Positions 8,091 to 16,017 of a DNA stretch of 33,819 bases are shown here, one piece after another. The stretch is from Opitutia bacterium (GTDB lineage: Bacteria; Verrucomicrobiota; Verrucomicrobiia; Opitutales; UBA953). A model generated the notes under the pieces. It made no database searches. It was not told the DNA's origin and was given only the letters and a program-made list of their open reading frames with translations. Position numbers and translations under genes: made by a program. The stretch's first letter is position 1; the number at the start of each line of letters is the position of its first letter. The stretch is taken from NCBI GenBank assembly GCA_947460445.1, contig CANHHS010000002.1:1-33819 (forward strand), in the 5' to 3' direction.

Positions 8091-9460
8091 GTCAGTCTGG
8101 GTCGAGAGGCGAAGGTTCGTTGCCAGGTCTTGGTGACACTGTGCACCCCGACATCCCGCCGGCACGGCGTCCATTGGCGGCACGGATGCGTCCTCGAAAT
8201 CTCACCGAGGTTGTTGGCCATGAGGCATTGCTGGGGCCAAACTCGATTCTCCGACGATTAGTCACCTTGGACGCTTTCGGCTCGTTAATCTTTTATGGAC
8301 CTCCTGGCTGCGGGAAGACGACGTTAGCCGAAGCTATTGCCGCAGAGACTAAGTCGAGTGCGATACGGGTTAATGCCGTGCTCTCAGGAACGCCTGAATT
8401 ACGTGATATTTTGGCAGACGCACGTCGTCACCCTGAACGGCGCACCTTGCTAGTCATCGACGAGATTCACCGGTTTAATAAAGCCCAACAAGACTTGCTT
8501 CTGCCGGACGTGGAATCGGGAGCGGTCAGATTGATTGGGTGCACGACGCATAATCCGGGACTATACGTCATTCCTGCATTACTAAGCCGCAGTCATTTAT
8601 TCAGGCTCGATCCCTTGTCGCGCGAGTCCGTGAAAGATTTTTTAGCGCGTTCGATGTCCGACAGTGAACGTGGTTTAGGGAAAATTGGCGTAAAAGTTAA
8701 TGCAGAGATTCTCGAATTAATTGCCGATCTAGCCGGTGGTGATTTGCGAAGAGGCCTTAACGCACTCGAAACACTGGCTCTCGCGGCACCTTTTGGAGGT
8801 TCGATTGATCGAGATGCTGTCGCAAATTATTCAAAAGAACGTCGTATTCGTTACGACGATGGCGGAGATGACCATTACGACACGGCATCCGCTTTCATTA
8901 AGTCTATTCGTGGCAGCGATCCGGACGCCGCACTCTACTGGTTGGCGGTCATGCTAGCGGGTGGAGAAGAGCCACGTTTTATCGCCCGACGTCTCGTCAT
9001 CGCAGCTTCCGAGGATATTGGTTTAGCTGATTCACGCGCCTTGGGTGTTGCGGTTGCGGCTTTTCAGGCGTGCGAGCTCGTGGGTGCACCTGAGTGTGAA
9101 TACGCCCTGGCCCATGCCACGCTCTTCTTGGCGCTTTCGCCGAAGAGTAACAGTGCAACCTTAGGTCTGTCTGAGGCAAAATTAGCAGTACAAGATCAAC
9201 CAAGACAGGAAGTACCCCTGCACTTAAAGGATAGTCACACCAAGGTTGCGCGTTCGTTGGGCCAAGGGCAGGGCTATCTCTATAGCCATGATTTTCCGGA
9301 AGGTATTTCGGGCCAAGATTATCTCACTAAGCCGCTTTCACTTTATACACCAGGAGCCTCAGGAGCCGAGGTACAACTAGCGGAACGGCTGACGCACTGG
9401 CGAAAGCTTAAGTCTAATTTGCAGGAACAATCGAAGTCGCAGAAGGGAAGGGGTGTGTGA
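8087..9460 (+). CDS. rarA: Replication-associated recombination protein A (AAA+ ATPase)
   Basis: RarA (MgsA, related to eukaryotic WRNIP1) acts at stalled replication forks and interacts with single-strand-binding protein. The 457-aa protein opens with the family signature PLAARMRPRNLTEVVGHEALL. It then shows Walker A (GPPGCGKTT, residues 71-79), Walker B with LLVIDEIHRFNKAQQD, sensor 1 (LIGCTTHNP), GGDLRRGLNALE, and the C-terminal tetramerisation region (SVRGS-like IRGSDPDAALYWLAVMLAGGE, RRLVIAASEDIGLAD, LALSPKSN). The start is GTG at 8087, overlapping the msrA stop (GTGA). Its own stop overlaps the next GTG in the same way, so three genes are translationally chained. Confidence 0.95.
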   Translation: MSQSGSRGEGSLPGLGDTVHPDIPPARRPLAARMRPRNLTEVVGHEALLGPNSILRRLVTLDAFGSLIFYGPPGCGKTTLAEAIAAETKSSAIRVNAVLSGTPELRDILADARRHPERRTLLVIDEIHRFNKAQQDLLLPDVESGAVRLIGCTTHNPGLYVIPALLSRSHLFRLDPLSRESVKDFLARSMSDSERGLGKIGVKVNAEILELIADLAGGDLRRGLNALETLALAAPFGGSIDRDAVANYSKERRIRYDDGGDDHYDTASAFIKSIRGSDPDAALYWLAVMLAGGEEPRFIARRLVIAASEDIGLADSRALGVAVAAFQACELVGAPECEYALAHATLFLALSPKSNSATLGLSEAKLAVQDQPRQEVPLHLKDSHTKVARSLGQGQGYLYSHDFPEGISGQDYLTKPLSLYTPGASGAEVQLAERLTHWRKLKSNLQEQSKSQKGRGV

Positions 9461-10464
9461 TCCATAAATCGTCCAAGCGACTGCCATGGTTTGGCCCAGG
9501 TAAATTCCCCCTTTACCTCGCGCCGATGGCACGCCACACCGACGTGGCTTTCCGTGCACTCTGCAAAGAACAAGGTGCCGATGTGATGGTGACGGAGTTT
9601 GTGCAGTCGGAAGGGTTGCTCCGTGAAAATGCCAAATCATGGGAAATGGTCGATTTCACTGAATCGCAACGTCCCATGGGCGTACAAATTTTTGGAGCAA
9701 CACCGGCGTCGATGGCTAAGGCAGCACGTGAAGTCTGCAATCGTGTGAAACCTGATTTCCTTGATCTAAACTTTGGCTGCCCTGCGCACAAAGTTATCGA
9801 ACAAAACGCCGGCTCTGGACTGTTACGTTGTACGCCTTTACTTTTTGACGTCGTTAAGGCGGTAAAAGATGCGATTCCCGAAACACCCCTAACTGCTAAA
9901 ATGCGTTTGGGTTGGGACGAGGGTAGTATTGTGGCAGTGGATGTTGCGGGCCGTTTGCAGGAATTGGGCGTAGAAGCTATCGCCGTGCATGGTCGTACGC
10001 GCGAGCAAGGTTACTCCGGTGCTGCCCATTGGGGGTGGATTGCGAAAGTGTCAGCGGCCGTTGATATTCCCGTGATTGGTAATGGTGATATTCGTGATGG
10101 AGAAACCGCTGTGGAACGTCTTCGTTCAAGTGGTGTGAGCGGGCTCATGATTGGACGTGCCGCTCTCGCTCAGCCTTGGATCTTTCGACATGTTCGCGCA
10201 GCTTTAGAAGGACGCGAAGCACCCCCAGCAGTTGGCGCACAAGAGCGCTGGGACACTTTGGTGCGCCTTGCTGAACTTACCCTCGAAACCCATGCCTCGC
10301 GGCTAGGGGAGCGTGATATCCGGTGGATGTTGGCTAAGTTACACCCGTTGACCCAAGGAATTCCCTCGTCCCGACTGGTCAGAGATCAGCTCCAAAAGTG
10401 CCTCACGTTGGATGACCTACGAAGACTCCGGGATAAGCACCTAGCGAGCCATACGGCTCCATAG
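9457..10464 (+). CDS. dus: tRNA-dihydrouridine synthase (DusB-like)
   Basis: This flavoenzyme reduces uridine to dihydrouridine in tRNA using FMN and NADPH. The 335-aa TIM-barrel protein begins YLAPMARHTDVAFRALC and contains the PMGVQIFG strand. The signature LNFGCPAHKV carries catalytic C108. KMRLGWDE, HGRTREQGYSG, PVIGNGDI and GLMIGRAALAQPWIF form the FMN and tRNA surface. The C-terminal helical domain is present. The motif pattern is closest to DusB, but the exact subfamily is not certain. The start is GTG at 9457, overlapping the rarA stop by four bases. It ends a long unidirectional run that begins with glnD. Confidence 0.93.
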   Translation: MIHKSSKRLPWFGPGKFPLYLAPMARHTDVAFRALCKEQGADVMVTEFVQSEGLLRENAKSWEMVDFTESQRPMGVQIFGATPASMAKAAREVCNRVKPDFLDLNFGCPAHKVIEQNAGSGLLRCTPLLFDVVKAVKDAIPETPLTAKMRLGWDEGSIVAVDVAGRLQELGVEAIAVHGRTREQGYSGAAHWGWIAKVSAAVDIPVIGNGDIRDGETAVERLRSSGVSGLMIGRAALAQPWIFRHVRAALEGREAPPAVGAQERWDTLVRLAELTLETHASRLGERDIRWMLAKLHPLTQGIPSSRLVRDQLQKCLTLDDLRRLRDKHLASHTAP

Positions 10465-10528
10465 GCAAGTCACAGATAGATAGGGGTTTGTGCTATAAGT
10501 TGCTTCCCTCGGCCGGGCCCAGGGTAGT

Positions 10529-10537
10529 TTATGCACG
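10529..10537 (+). promoter_or_regulatory. DnaA-box-like site (TTATGCACG)
   Basis: It matches TTATNCACA at eight of nine positions. It faces the box at 10545-10553 with seven bases between them. Confidence 0.4.
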
Positions 10538-10544
10538 GTGGAAC

Positions 10545-10553
10545 TGTGAATAA
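10545..10553 (-). promoter_or_regulatory. DnaA box (TTATTCACA on the minus strand)
   Basis: This is an exact match to the bacterial consensus TTATNCACA. A degenerate copy (TGTGGAAGG, 10556-10564) follows two bases later in the same orientation. Confidence 0.5.
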
Positions 10554-10693
10554 CCTGTGGAAGGCTCTACCTTGAGCATCACGTTCACCCCCCATCCAAT
10601 GCCGCCTCGTTTTTTGCTTCACAAGGAACCCCTCCTTCCTAAGTTGAACCCTCCGTCTCCCGTAAAGTCATCCACTTTATGTCGATAATCGGG

Positions 10694-10721
10694 GTCAGGT
10701 CATTCCTGACAACTCTGTCAG
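10694..10721 (+). repeat. Two overlapping inverted repeats in the dnaA leader
   Basis: GTCAGG (10694-10699) pairs with CCTGAC (10705-10710). CTGACA (10706-10711) pairs with TGTCAG (10716-10721). Because they share CTGAC, the two hairpins are mutually exclusive if transcribed. They lie about 95-120 bases before the dnaA ATG. They could equally be a double-strand operator; no T-tract follows, so they are not a terminator. Confidence 0.5.
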
Positions 10722-10774
10722 ACGTGAAGATCGAAGCGACAGAAACCAGCACTGTTTTCGCCCCGTTTTTGGGA

Positions 10775-10783
10775 TGTGAACAA
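10775..10783 (-). promoter_or_regulatory. DnaA-box-like site (TTGTTCACA on the minus strand)
   Basis: It matches TTATNCACA at eight of nine positions and lies 32 bases before the dnaA start codon, where bound DnaA could affect expression of the gene. Confidence 0.35.
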
Positions 10784-10815
10784 CTTCCCAAACACTCACC
10801 CACCAACCCTTTAAA

Positions 10816-12177
10816 ATGACAACCCTTTCCAATCCTTCAACTCTCTGGGAATCCGTCCGGAACGAAATCCGCGCGGTTGTTTCGCAGAACGATTTCGATA
10901 GCTGGTTCTCCAATATTTCAGCGACAGAAATTAATGGCGACGTGCTCGTCCTCGAAGCTCCTTCAGTTTTAGCCGAGGCGTGGGTGAATAATAATTTCGG
11001 TGATCTCTTGCGCCACCAAGTCACTTTGGCTGCAGGACGTACGATGTCGTATCGTTTGATGGCACCGACGGTAAGCCGCGAAGTGTCTGACGCTCCTGCA
11101 CCTACGCCGACACGTAGCCGTGCGAGTACCGCAACCAAGCCACCTGCGATTAAGGCTAACAATAACTTCGATAACTTCATTGTCGGCACCGAGAATGAAA
11201 TGGCCCACGGCGCTTCGCTCGCTGTCGCCAAGGAACCAGGCTACAATTACAACCCGCTCTTCATTTATGGTCCGACCGGTCTCGGTAAGACACATTTGAT
11301 GCACGCCATCGCGCATAGCTTGTTTGCGCGTAACCCTGCGGCACGCATTGCTTACGTGACGTCGGAAACCTTTACCAACGAGTTCATTCAAGGGCTTCAA
11401 ACAAACAGCGTCGCGCAGTTCCGCCGTCGTTACCGTGAACTCGATTTACTTTTGATTGATGATATCCAGTTCTTGGCTGGCAAGGAATCCACCCAAGAAG
11501 AGTTCTTCCATACCTTCAACGAGCTGCACAATAGCCACAAGCAGGTCGTGCTGACGAGTGACCGACCCGCGAGCGAGATTGCCAAACTCCAAGAGCGTCT
11601 CGTTTCACGTTTCCAGTGGGGCATGGTTGCATCCATTTCTGCTCCTGGCCTCGAGACCCGTATCGCCATCCTTCGCCGCAAGGCACAGGACCGCGGCATC
11701 GATCTCCCTTCGGAGCTCGCTGAGTTCATTGGCAGCCGAATTGCCCGCAATGTGCGTAATCTCGAAGGTGCCATTACCCGCATCGAAGGGTATATGCGCA
11801 TGAGCCCAGCTAAGCGCGTTCTCGATATTCCTGCTGTCGAACGCTTGTTGCACGACATCTTAGTTGAGGAAGCAAGCCATACACTAACCGTTGAAATCAT
11901 TCAGCGCTGCGTGGCTGAGCATTATCGCATCCAGCTTTCGGACATGACCTCAAAGCGTCGTATGCAGAACATTGCCTTCCCGCGTCAGGTTGCGATGTAC
12001 CTTTCGACACAACTTACCGGCCTTTCGCTCGTCGCTATTGGTCAAGCTTATGGCGGACGTGACCATGGTACGGTCATTCATGCACGTAAGACAGTGGGCA
12101 ATCAGATGGAAGTGGACACCAACGTCCGCCGTTCCGTCGAGTTCCTCAAAACACAACTTTCGGCCAATCGGTCTTAA
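10816..12177 (+). CDS. dnaA: Chromosomal replication initiator protein DnaA
   Basis: DnaA binds DnaA boxes, oligomerises with ATP and opens the origin. The 453-aa protein has domain I (about 1-85, LWESVRNEIRAVVSQNDFDSWF), a short Ala/Pro/Thr-rich linker (about 90-115), and an AAA+ domain starting at NFIVGTENEMAHGA. Walker A is GPTGLGKTH (152-160) and Walker B is LLIDDIQF. The sensor and arginine-finger region has ERLVSRFQWG. Domain IV carries the DNA-binding signature with IGQAYGGRDHGTVIHARK. The usual residue after GGRDH is Thr (or Ala); here it is Gly, a position that contacts the DnaA box in E. coli. No dnaN, recF or gyrB follows, so the classic dnaA operon is broken up. A strong terminator follows. 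Confidence 0.98.
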   Translation: MTTLSNPSTLWESVRNEIRAVVSQNDFDSWFSNISATEINGDVLVLEAPSVLAEAWVNNNFGDLLRHQVTLAAGRTMSYRLMAPTVSREVSDAPAPTPTRSRASTATKPPAIKANNNFDNFIVGTENEMAHGASLAVAKEPGYNYNPLFIYGPTGLGKTHLMHAIAHSLFARNPAARIAYVTSETFTNEFIQGLQTNSVAQFRRRYRELDLLLIDDIQFLAGKESTQEEFFHTFNELHNSHKQVVLTSDRPASEIAKLQERLVSRFQWGMVASISAPGLETRIAILRRKAQDRGIDLPSELAEFIGSRIARNVRNLEGAITRIEGYMRMSPAKRVLDIPAVERLLHDILVEEASHTLTVEIIQRCVAEHYRIQLSDMTSKRRMQNIAFPRQVAMYLSTQLTGLSLVAIGQAYGGRDHGTVIHARKTVGNQMEVDTNVRRSVEFLKTQLSANRS

Positions 12178-12205
12178 TTGACACGTTGTTCGATGTTAGG
12201 GATCC

Positions 12206-12235
12206 GGAGCCCCACCGAGTGGTGGGGCTCCTTTA
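12206..12235. terminator. Intrinsic terminator after dnaA
   Basis: The stem GGAGCCCCACC / GGTGGGGCTCC (11 bp, tetraloop GAGT, 12206-12231) is perfect and is followed by TTTA. It lies between dnaA and the convergent sulfatase gene. The T-run is short, so termination relies mainly on the strong stem. Confidence 0.85.
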
Positions 12236-12238
12236 TGC

Positions 12239-13501
12239 CTAAAGCGATTTACGCCATTCCGCCAACTCGCCTTCGAGAATGGTGCGGATCAACTGTGCAG
12301 AAGATTCGTCAGCAAGGTTATGAAGTTCGGTCGGATCTGCCTGCAGGTTGAATAGCTGGGTGATATTAACTTCGGGATAATAGATAAGCTTCCAGTGTCC
12401 ACCGGTGACCGAGAACTGCACGTTGCGATAGCGCGAGAATGCATACGTACGAGCGAGTTGGCTTTGTGTGCCTTGCGCTACCGGTAAAAGGCTTAAACCC
12501 TCAACACCCTGAATTAAGTTCTTTGGGCATTTCGCTGCGTCAGCGACCGTTGGGAAAATGTCATGCACTTGTGCGAGCGCCTCACTTTTCTGCGGCTTGA
12601 TGCCGGGTCCGGCTACGAGAAAAGGGATATGCATGCCGCCAAAGGCATAGAGGTTTTGTTTTCCAAGTAGGCCATGATCTCCAAGGGATAATCCGTTATC
12701 CCCGATAAAGATAATCAGCGTCCGATTTTCTTGTCCGCTAGTTTTAAGGGCAGCTAGAACGACACCCAGTTGTTTGTCCATCCAGGCAGCCGAAGCCCAA
12801 TAACGAGCCCGTTTACCCTTTACGGAATCAAGGGTCAGTGGTCGGGGCAGGGTTAATTCGTCGCGAACTTTAAGTTCTCCATTATTGAAAGCATGTTCAG
12901 GTCGGAAGTCGATAGGCTCTTCCATGTCCGCCGGCTTGAAGCGTTCATAAAATGATTCGGGCGCATCCTGTGGGTCATGGGGCAGGGCGAATTCTACATA
13001 CGCTAGCCAAGGCTTATCGGTGTGTACTGAGATAAATTTAGCAACGTCTGCTCCGTGTTTAGCTTCTGTATCAACGGAACGTGGAAGAATTTGGGTTTGT
13101 TTGAACTCGGTATAGAGATTGGTCGGCCGAGATTCATTTTTTCCAGTATGGAAGGTGGTATAGCCCATACTTTGAAAAGTACGCGGAAGTGTGGATGAAA
13201 AATCGATGGCACGGATTTCCTTATTATTGGCAGGCAATCGGGCAACCCCTCTACCCGTTAAGAGCATGGCGCGGCTGGCTACGCACACCGCTGGGTAGGT
13301 TGAGCCTTGCAGTGATGCTCTCGTAAAAATGCATGAGCGGATGGCTAACTGCTCAAGATTCGGCAAACGGGCAACCTTCGACCCTGTTAGGGTTATGCAG
13401 TCAGGACGCAAATCATCGGCGACGATGATGAGAATGTTAGGCGTAGCTTCTGCGCCATGAATGATGGTACAGAGCAAAAGGCAGAATGTAGTGCGTAGCA
13501 T
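12239..13501 (-). CDS. Secreted sulfatase (S1 family) with an atypical active site
   Basis: The 420-aa protein has a signal peptide (residues 1-19) and the alkaline-phosphatase-like sulfatase fold. Visible ligands include D29 and D30 (IIVADDLRPD), the formylglycine cysteine C73 in CVASRAMLLTGR, H175 (ALPHDP), D268-N269 (FIGDNG) and K281 (LLGKQNLY). The maturation motif is CxAxR rather than CxPxR. The usual GKxxH/GKWH element appears as GKNES (K121, no histidine after it), so one expected catalytic residue is missing. The substrate is presumably a sulfated sugar, since the gene is five bases downstream of a beta-mannosidase. No maturase gene is in the window. Confidence 0.88.
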   Translation of the reverse strand: MLRTTFCLLLCTIIHGAEATPNILIIVADDLRPDCITLTGSKVARLPNLEQLAIRSCIFTRASLQGSTYPAVCVASRAMLLTGRGVARLPANNKEIRAIDFSSTLPRTFQSMGYTTFHTGKNESRPTNLYTEFKQTQILPRSVDTEAKHGADVAKFISVHTDKPWLAYVEFALPHDPQDAPESFYERFKPADMEEPIDFRPEHAFNNGELKVRDELTLPRPLTLDSVKGKRARYWASAAWMDKQLGVVLAALKTSGQENRTLIIFIGDNGLSLGDHGLLGKQNLYAFGGMHIPFLVAGPGIKPQKSEALAQVHDIFPTVADAAKCPKNLIQGVEGLSLLPVAQGTQSQLARTYAFSRYRNVQFSVTGGHWKLIYYPEVNITQLFNLQADPTELHNLADESSAQLIRTILEGELAEWRKSL

Positions 13502-13506
13502 CTATC

Positions 13507-16017
13507 TTAACGTTCGGACGTTTTAAGGGGTCCCCAGCCGACAACTAAGTCATGCCATGACATGACTTTGAAGCTATCTCGCCAATCGCGCTTAGGATCG
13601 CGCAAGCGCAGGCGTACAATTTGCTTTTCACCCGGTAACAAATCAAAAAGCGCATCAGAAGGGTATGCAAAAGGCGCCGTCGGCTCGAAGGAAAGGCCGA
13701 CAACTACGCCTTGTGCCTCCACGGTTACTTCTGTCATTCCGGATATATCTTTTGAACCTTTGCGTGCTGTAAGTGTATATTGCGATGCGCCTATATTGAC
13801 GTTGGCCGGGCGAAATAAGGCAGGGATCGCGCGGATGATACGATGCGGGCCTGATTCTGCTAAAGCATAGCATGCCCCGATTGAAGCGCTGAGGCGGGTC
13901 TCGGTTTGCTTATCGTGATGAGCTTCAAACAAAATCTTTCCTTCGAAATCTAAGAGGGCGAGGCGAACCCCTTTCGAATCCCCGATAGTCTTAGCAATAA
14001 CGCGATCATCTAAAAATGCTAAGTCGACTGCCTCGTTGGCGAAGGCGCGCTTAACGGCAAAGTAGGCAGGTTTAGGAACGCCGTTGAAATCAACCAGTGA
14101 CCAGCTGATACCCGGCCAAGGGTCATTCATCTGCCAGATGAGTGAGCCTGCGCAGTTAGGGTCGAGTCGGTGTGCGCTGATATGTGTACGTAGTGCTTCT
14201 GCCTGCAACCAGCGTGTTGCATACGCAAATTGGTCAGGCTTAACGGTTCGCAAGCCTTCCATGCCCATATATTGTCCGATTAATTCGTAGGCGACGGGTT
14301 GCTTCTGATGATTAGCGAAACGTGGGTCATTCCGATCTTCAGTTCCAACCCATTCAGTCAGCGTCGATGGGGCGGGAAATGATTGGAAGCCGAACTCGCT
14401 GACAAAACGTCCAGTTTTGTTGGGCGCACGCGAGAAGGGTTCGCGACCATGCCAAAGGCCCCAATCATGTAAATCGCCTTCGTTATACGCCGCGATACGT
14501 CCGCCCCCGTGTCTCGGAGATGAGCTGATATACGGACGCCCAGGGTCGTTTGCCTTGAGGGCTTGTGGAATCCTTATTTCAAAAAGCGTTTCGTACCCTT
14601 TACGGACCTTGCTGCTTATTTTTTCGATACTGGGTAATGTCGACCAGCCCCAATTCCACCAGCCTTCATCGCATTCATTATTACCGCACCATAATGCCAG
14701 TGATGGGTGTCCGCGTAATCGGCGTGCTTGATCGGCAACTTCAGCTTCAACGTTGGCGAGAAAAGGTTCATCCCATGGATAAAGTCCGCAACCGAAAGGG
14801 AGGTCTTGCCAAATTAAAATCCCATATTTGTCGCAGAGTTCGAGTGTGCGGTCAGATGCATAATGACCTCCACCCCAAACGCGTAGGCAGTTCATGCCTG
14901 CTTCACGTGCTAAGAGAAGCACCTGGCTGTCATCCGTATTAAGTGGGTCGATGGCGCTGGCGGGTACAAGGTTGGCTCCGCGGGCAAAAATATCTTTTCC
15001 GTTTAGTTTAAAGCGGAAGGATTCACCGCGGGCGTCTTTTTCACGAATGAGTTCAAGATCACGTACGCCGTATGTGCATTTACCCGATAATTTTTCTGTC
15101 GGTAGCGACAGTGTCCATTCTGCTGTATGTAATGATTGTTCCCCTTGTCCATTGGTCCACCAAAGTGCTGGGTTTTTAACCGTAAAGGGTAGGGTGACCT
15201 TTTGTAGACCTTTGTTTAATTTAATCTTTTGACTGTGTTGGACTCCCAGTGATGACACAGAGAGATCTATTTCCATTTCATGATCTGCTTCTACCCATGC
15301 TTCCAGCTGCATGGCGGCTGATTCACAGGTAACAGACTGTCCAGCAATCAGCTTGGGACGTTCGGCGCTTACCACGCAACTCGAACGGACAATGATGTCG
15401 TTCCATGACTGTAGTATAGGGAAGCGCAGGCCCGCACCGAGCAGGCGTGGTGCGAAATCCCATCCGAATTGCATTTGTACTTTACGTGCGGTTACGCGGG
15501 AGTTTTCAGGCAATTCAGCAGGGAGTCGTACATAACGTGCGAGGCTCTCTCTTCCGGGTGAGAGCAATCGAACAAGAAGTTCGTTCTTACCGGATTTCAG
15601 CGTGCTTTCAATCGGCACAATCCAGGTGCGAAATGAATTTTCAGCTTCGAGGATTTGTTTTTCGTTAAGGTAAACTTCCGCAAAGGTATCTAAGCCGTCG
15701 AAGACAAGCTCAACGTGCTTCTTGTCTCTGTGTGTCCCAGAAACATCGAATAAGACGCCGATGTCCCAATCCGTTTTTTCATCTATCCACGCACCCGTTT
15801 TTTCGTTCGCATCGCGGTAGGGGTCGGGCAGGCCTTCAAGAATGAGCTGTCGATAGATGGAAAAACTCCCGCGCTCAACAGCTCCACGGTCGACCGGCTT
15901 CCAGGGGTTTTCGGTACTCGATAGTGCTTCTGTTGGACGATAAAGCCACTGGCCATTCAGCATTTGAGCCGAACAAGAGAGGGCCATCCACGTTAGACAG
16001 TAGATAATGTAGCGCAT
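13507..16017 (-). CDS. Secreted beta-mannosidase (glycoside hydrolase family 2)
   Basis: This 836-aa enzyme has a signal peptide (cleavage near CSA-Q, residue 17/18). A GH2 sugar-binding domain follows (about 20-210, with the FDGLDTFAEVYLN motif), then an immunoglobulin-like domain (about 215-330), a TIM barrel (about 335-680) and a C-terminal domain. The acid/base is E448 in LWCGNNE and the nucleophile is E541 in VSEFGFQS, both in the mannosidase form. FARGANLVPA and LRVWGGGHYASD are further beta-mannosidase signatures. It should release terminal beta-mannose outside the cytoplasm. The start overlaps the cutC stop by one base (TGATG), and the sulfatase follows five bases after the stop: one operon. 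Confidence 0.94.
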   Translation of the reverse strand: MRYIIYCLTWMALSCSAQMLNGQWLYRPTEALSSTENPWKPVDRGAVERGSFSIYRQLILEGLPDPYRDANEKTGAWIDEKTDWDIGVLFDVSGTHRDKKHVELVFDGLDTFAEVYLNEKQILEAENSFRTWIVPIESTLKSGKNELLVRLLSPGRESLARYVRLPAELPENSRVTARKVQMQFGWDFAPRLLGAGLRFPILQSWNDIIVRSSCVVSAERPKLIAGQSVTCESAAMQLEAWVEADHEMEIDLSVSSLGVQHSQKIKLNKGLQKVTLPFTVKNPALWWTNGQGEQSLHTAEWTLSLPTEKLSGKCTYGVRDLELIREKDARGESFRFKLNGKDIFARGANLVPASAIDPLNTDDSQVLLLAREAGMNCLRVWGGGHYASDRTLELCDKYGILIWQDLPFGCGLYPWDEPFLANVEAEVADQARRLRGHPSLALWCGNNECDEGWWNWGWSTLPSIEKISSKVRKGYETLFEIRIPQALKANDPGRPYISSSPRHGGGRIAAYNEGDLHDWGLWHGREPFSRAPNKTGRFVSEFGFQSFPAPSTLTEWVGTEDRNDPRFANHQKQPVAYELIGQYMGMEGLRTVKPDQFAYATRWLQAEALRTHISAHRLDPNCAGSLIWQMNDPWPGISWSLVDFNGVPKPAYFAVKRAFANEAVDLAFLDDRVIAKTIGDSKGVRLALLDFEGKILFEAHHDKQTETRLSASIGACYALAESGPHRIIRAIPALFRPANVNIGASQYTLTARKGSKDISGMTEVTVEAQGVVVGLSFEPTAPFAYPSDALFDLLPGEKQIVRLRLRDPKRDWRDSFKVMSWHDLVVGWGPLKTSER

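Larger units (their letters stand above)
10465..10815 (+). promoter_or_regulatory. dnaA upstream region with DnaA-box-like sites; possible origin or autoregulatory region
   Basis: This 351-base gap between dus and dnaA holds no credible gene. It contains an exact match to TTATNCACA on the minus strand (10545-10553) and 8-of-9 matches at 10529-10537 (plus) and 10775-10783 (minus). A weaker site lies at 10556-10564. A pair of overlapping dyads lies at 10694-10721. There is no obvious AT-rich unwinding stretch. The sites could mediate dnaA autoregulation or mark an origin; the sequence alone does not decide. No Shine-Dalgarno motif precedes the dnaA ATG. Confidence 0.5.

Noticed and set aside
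10695..11400. Minus-strand reading frames over the dnaA start
   Set aside because: They are antisense shadows of dnaA with compositions unlike real proteins.
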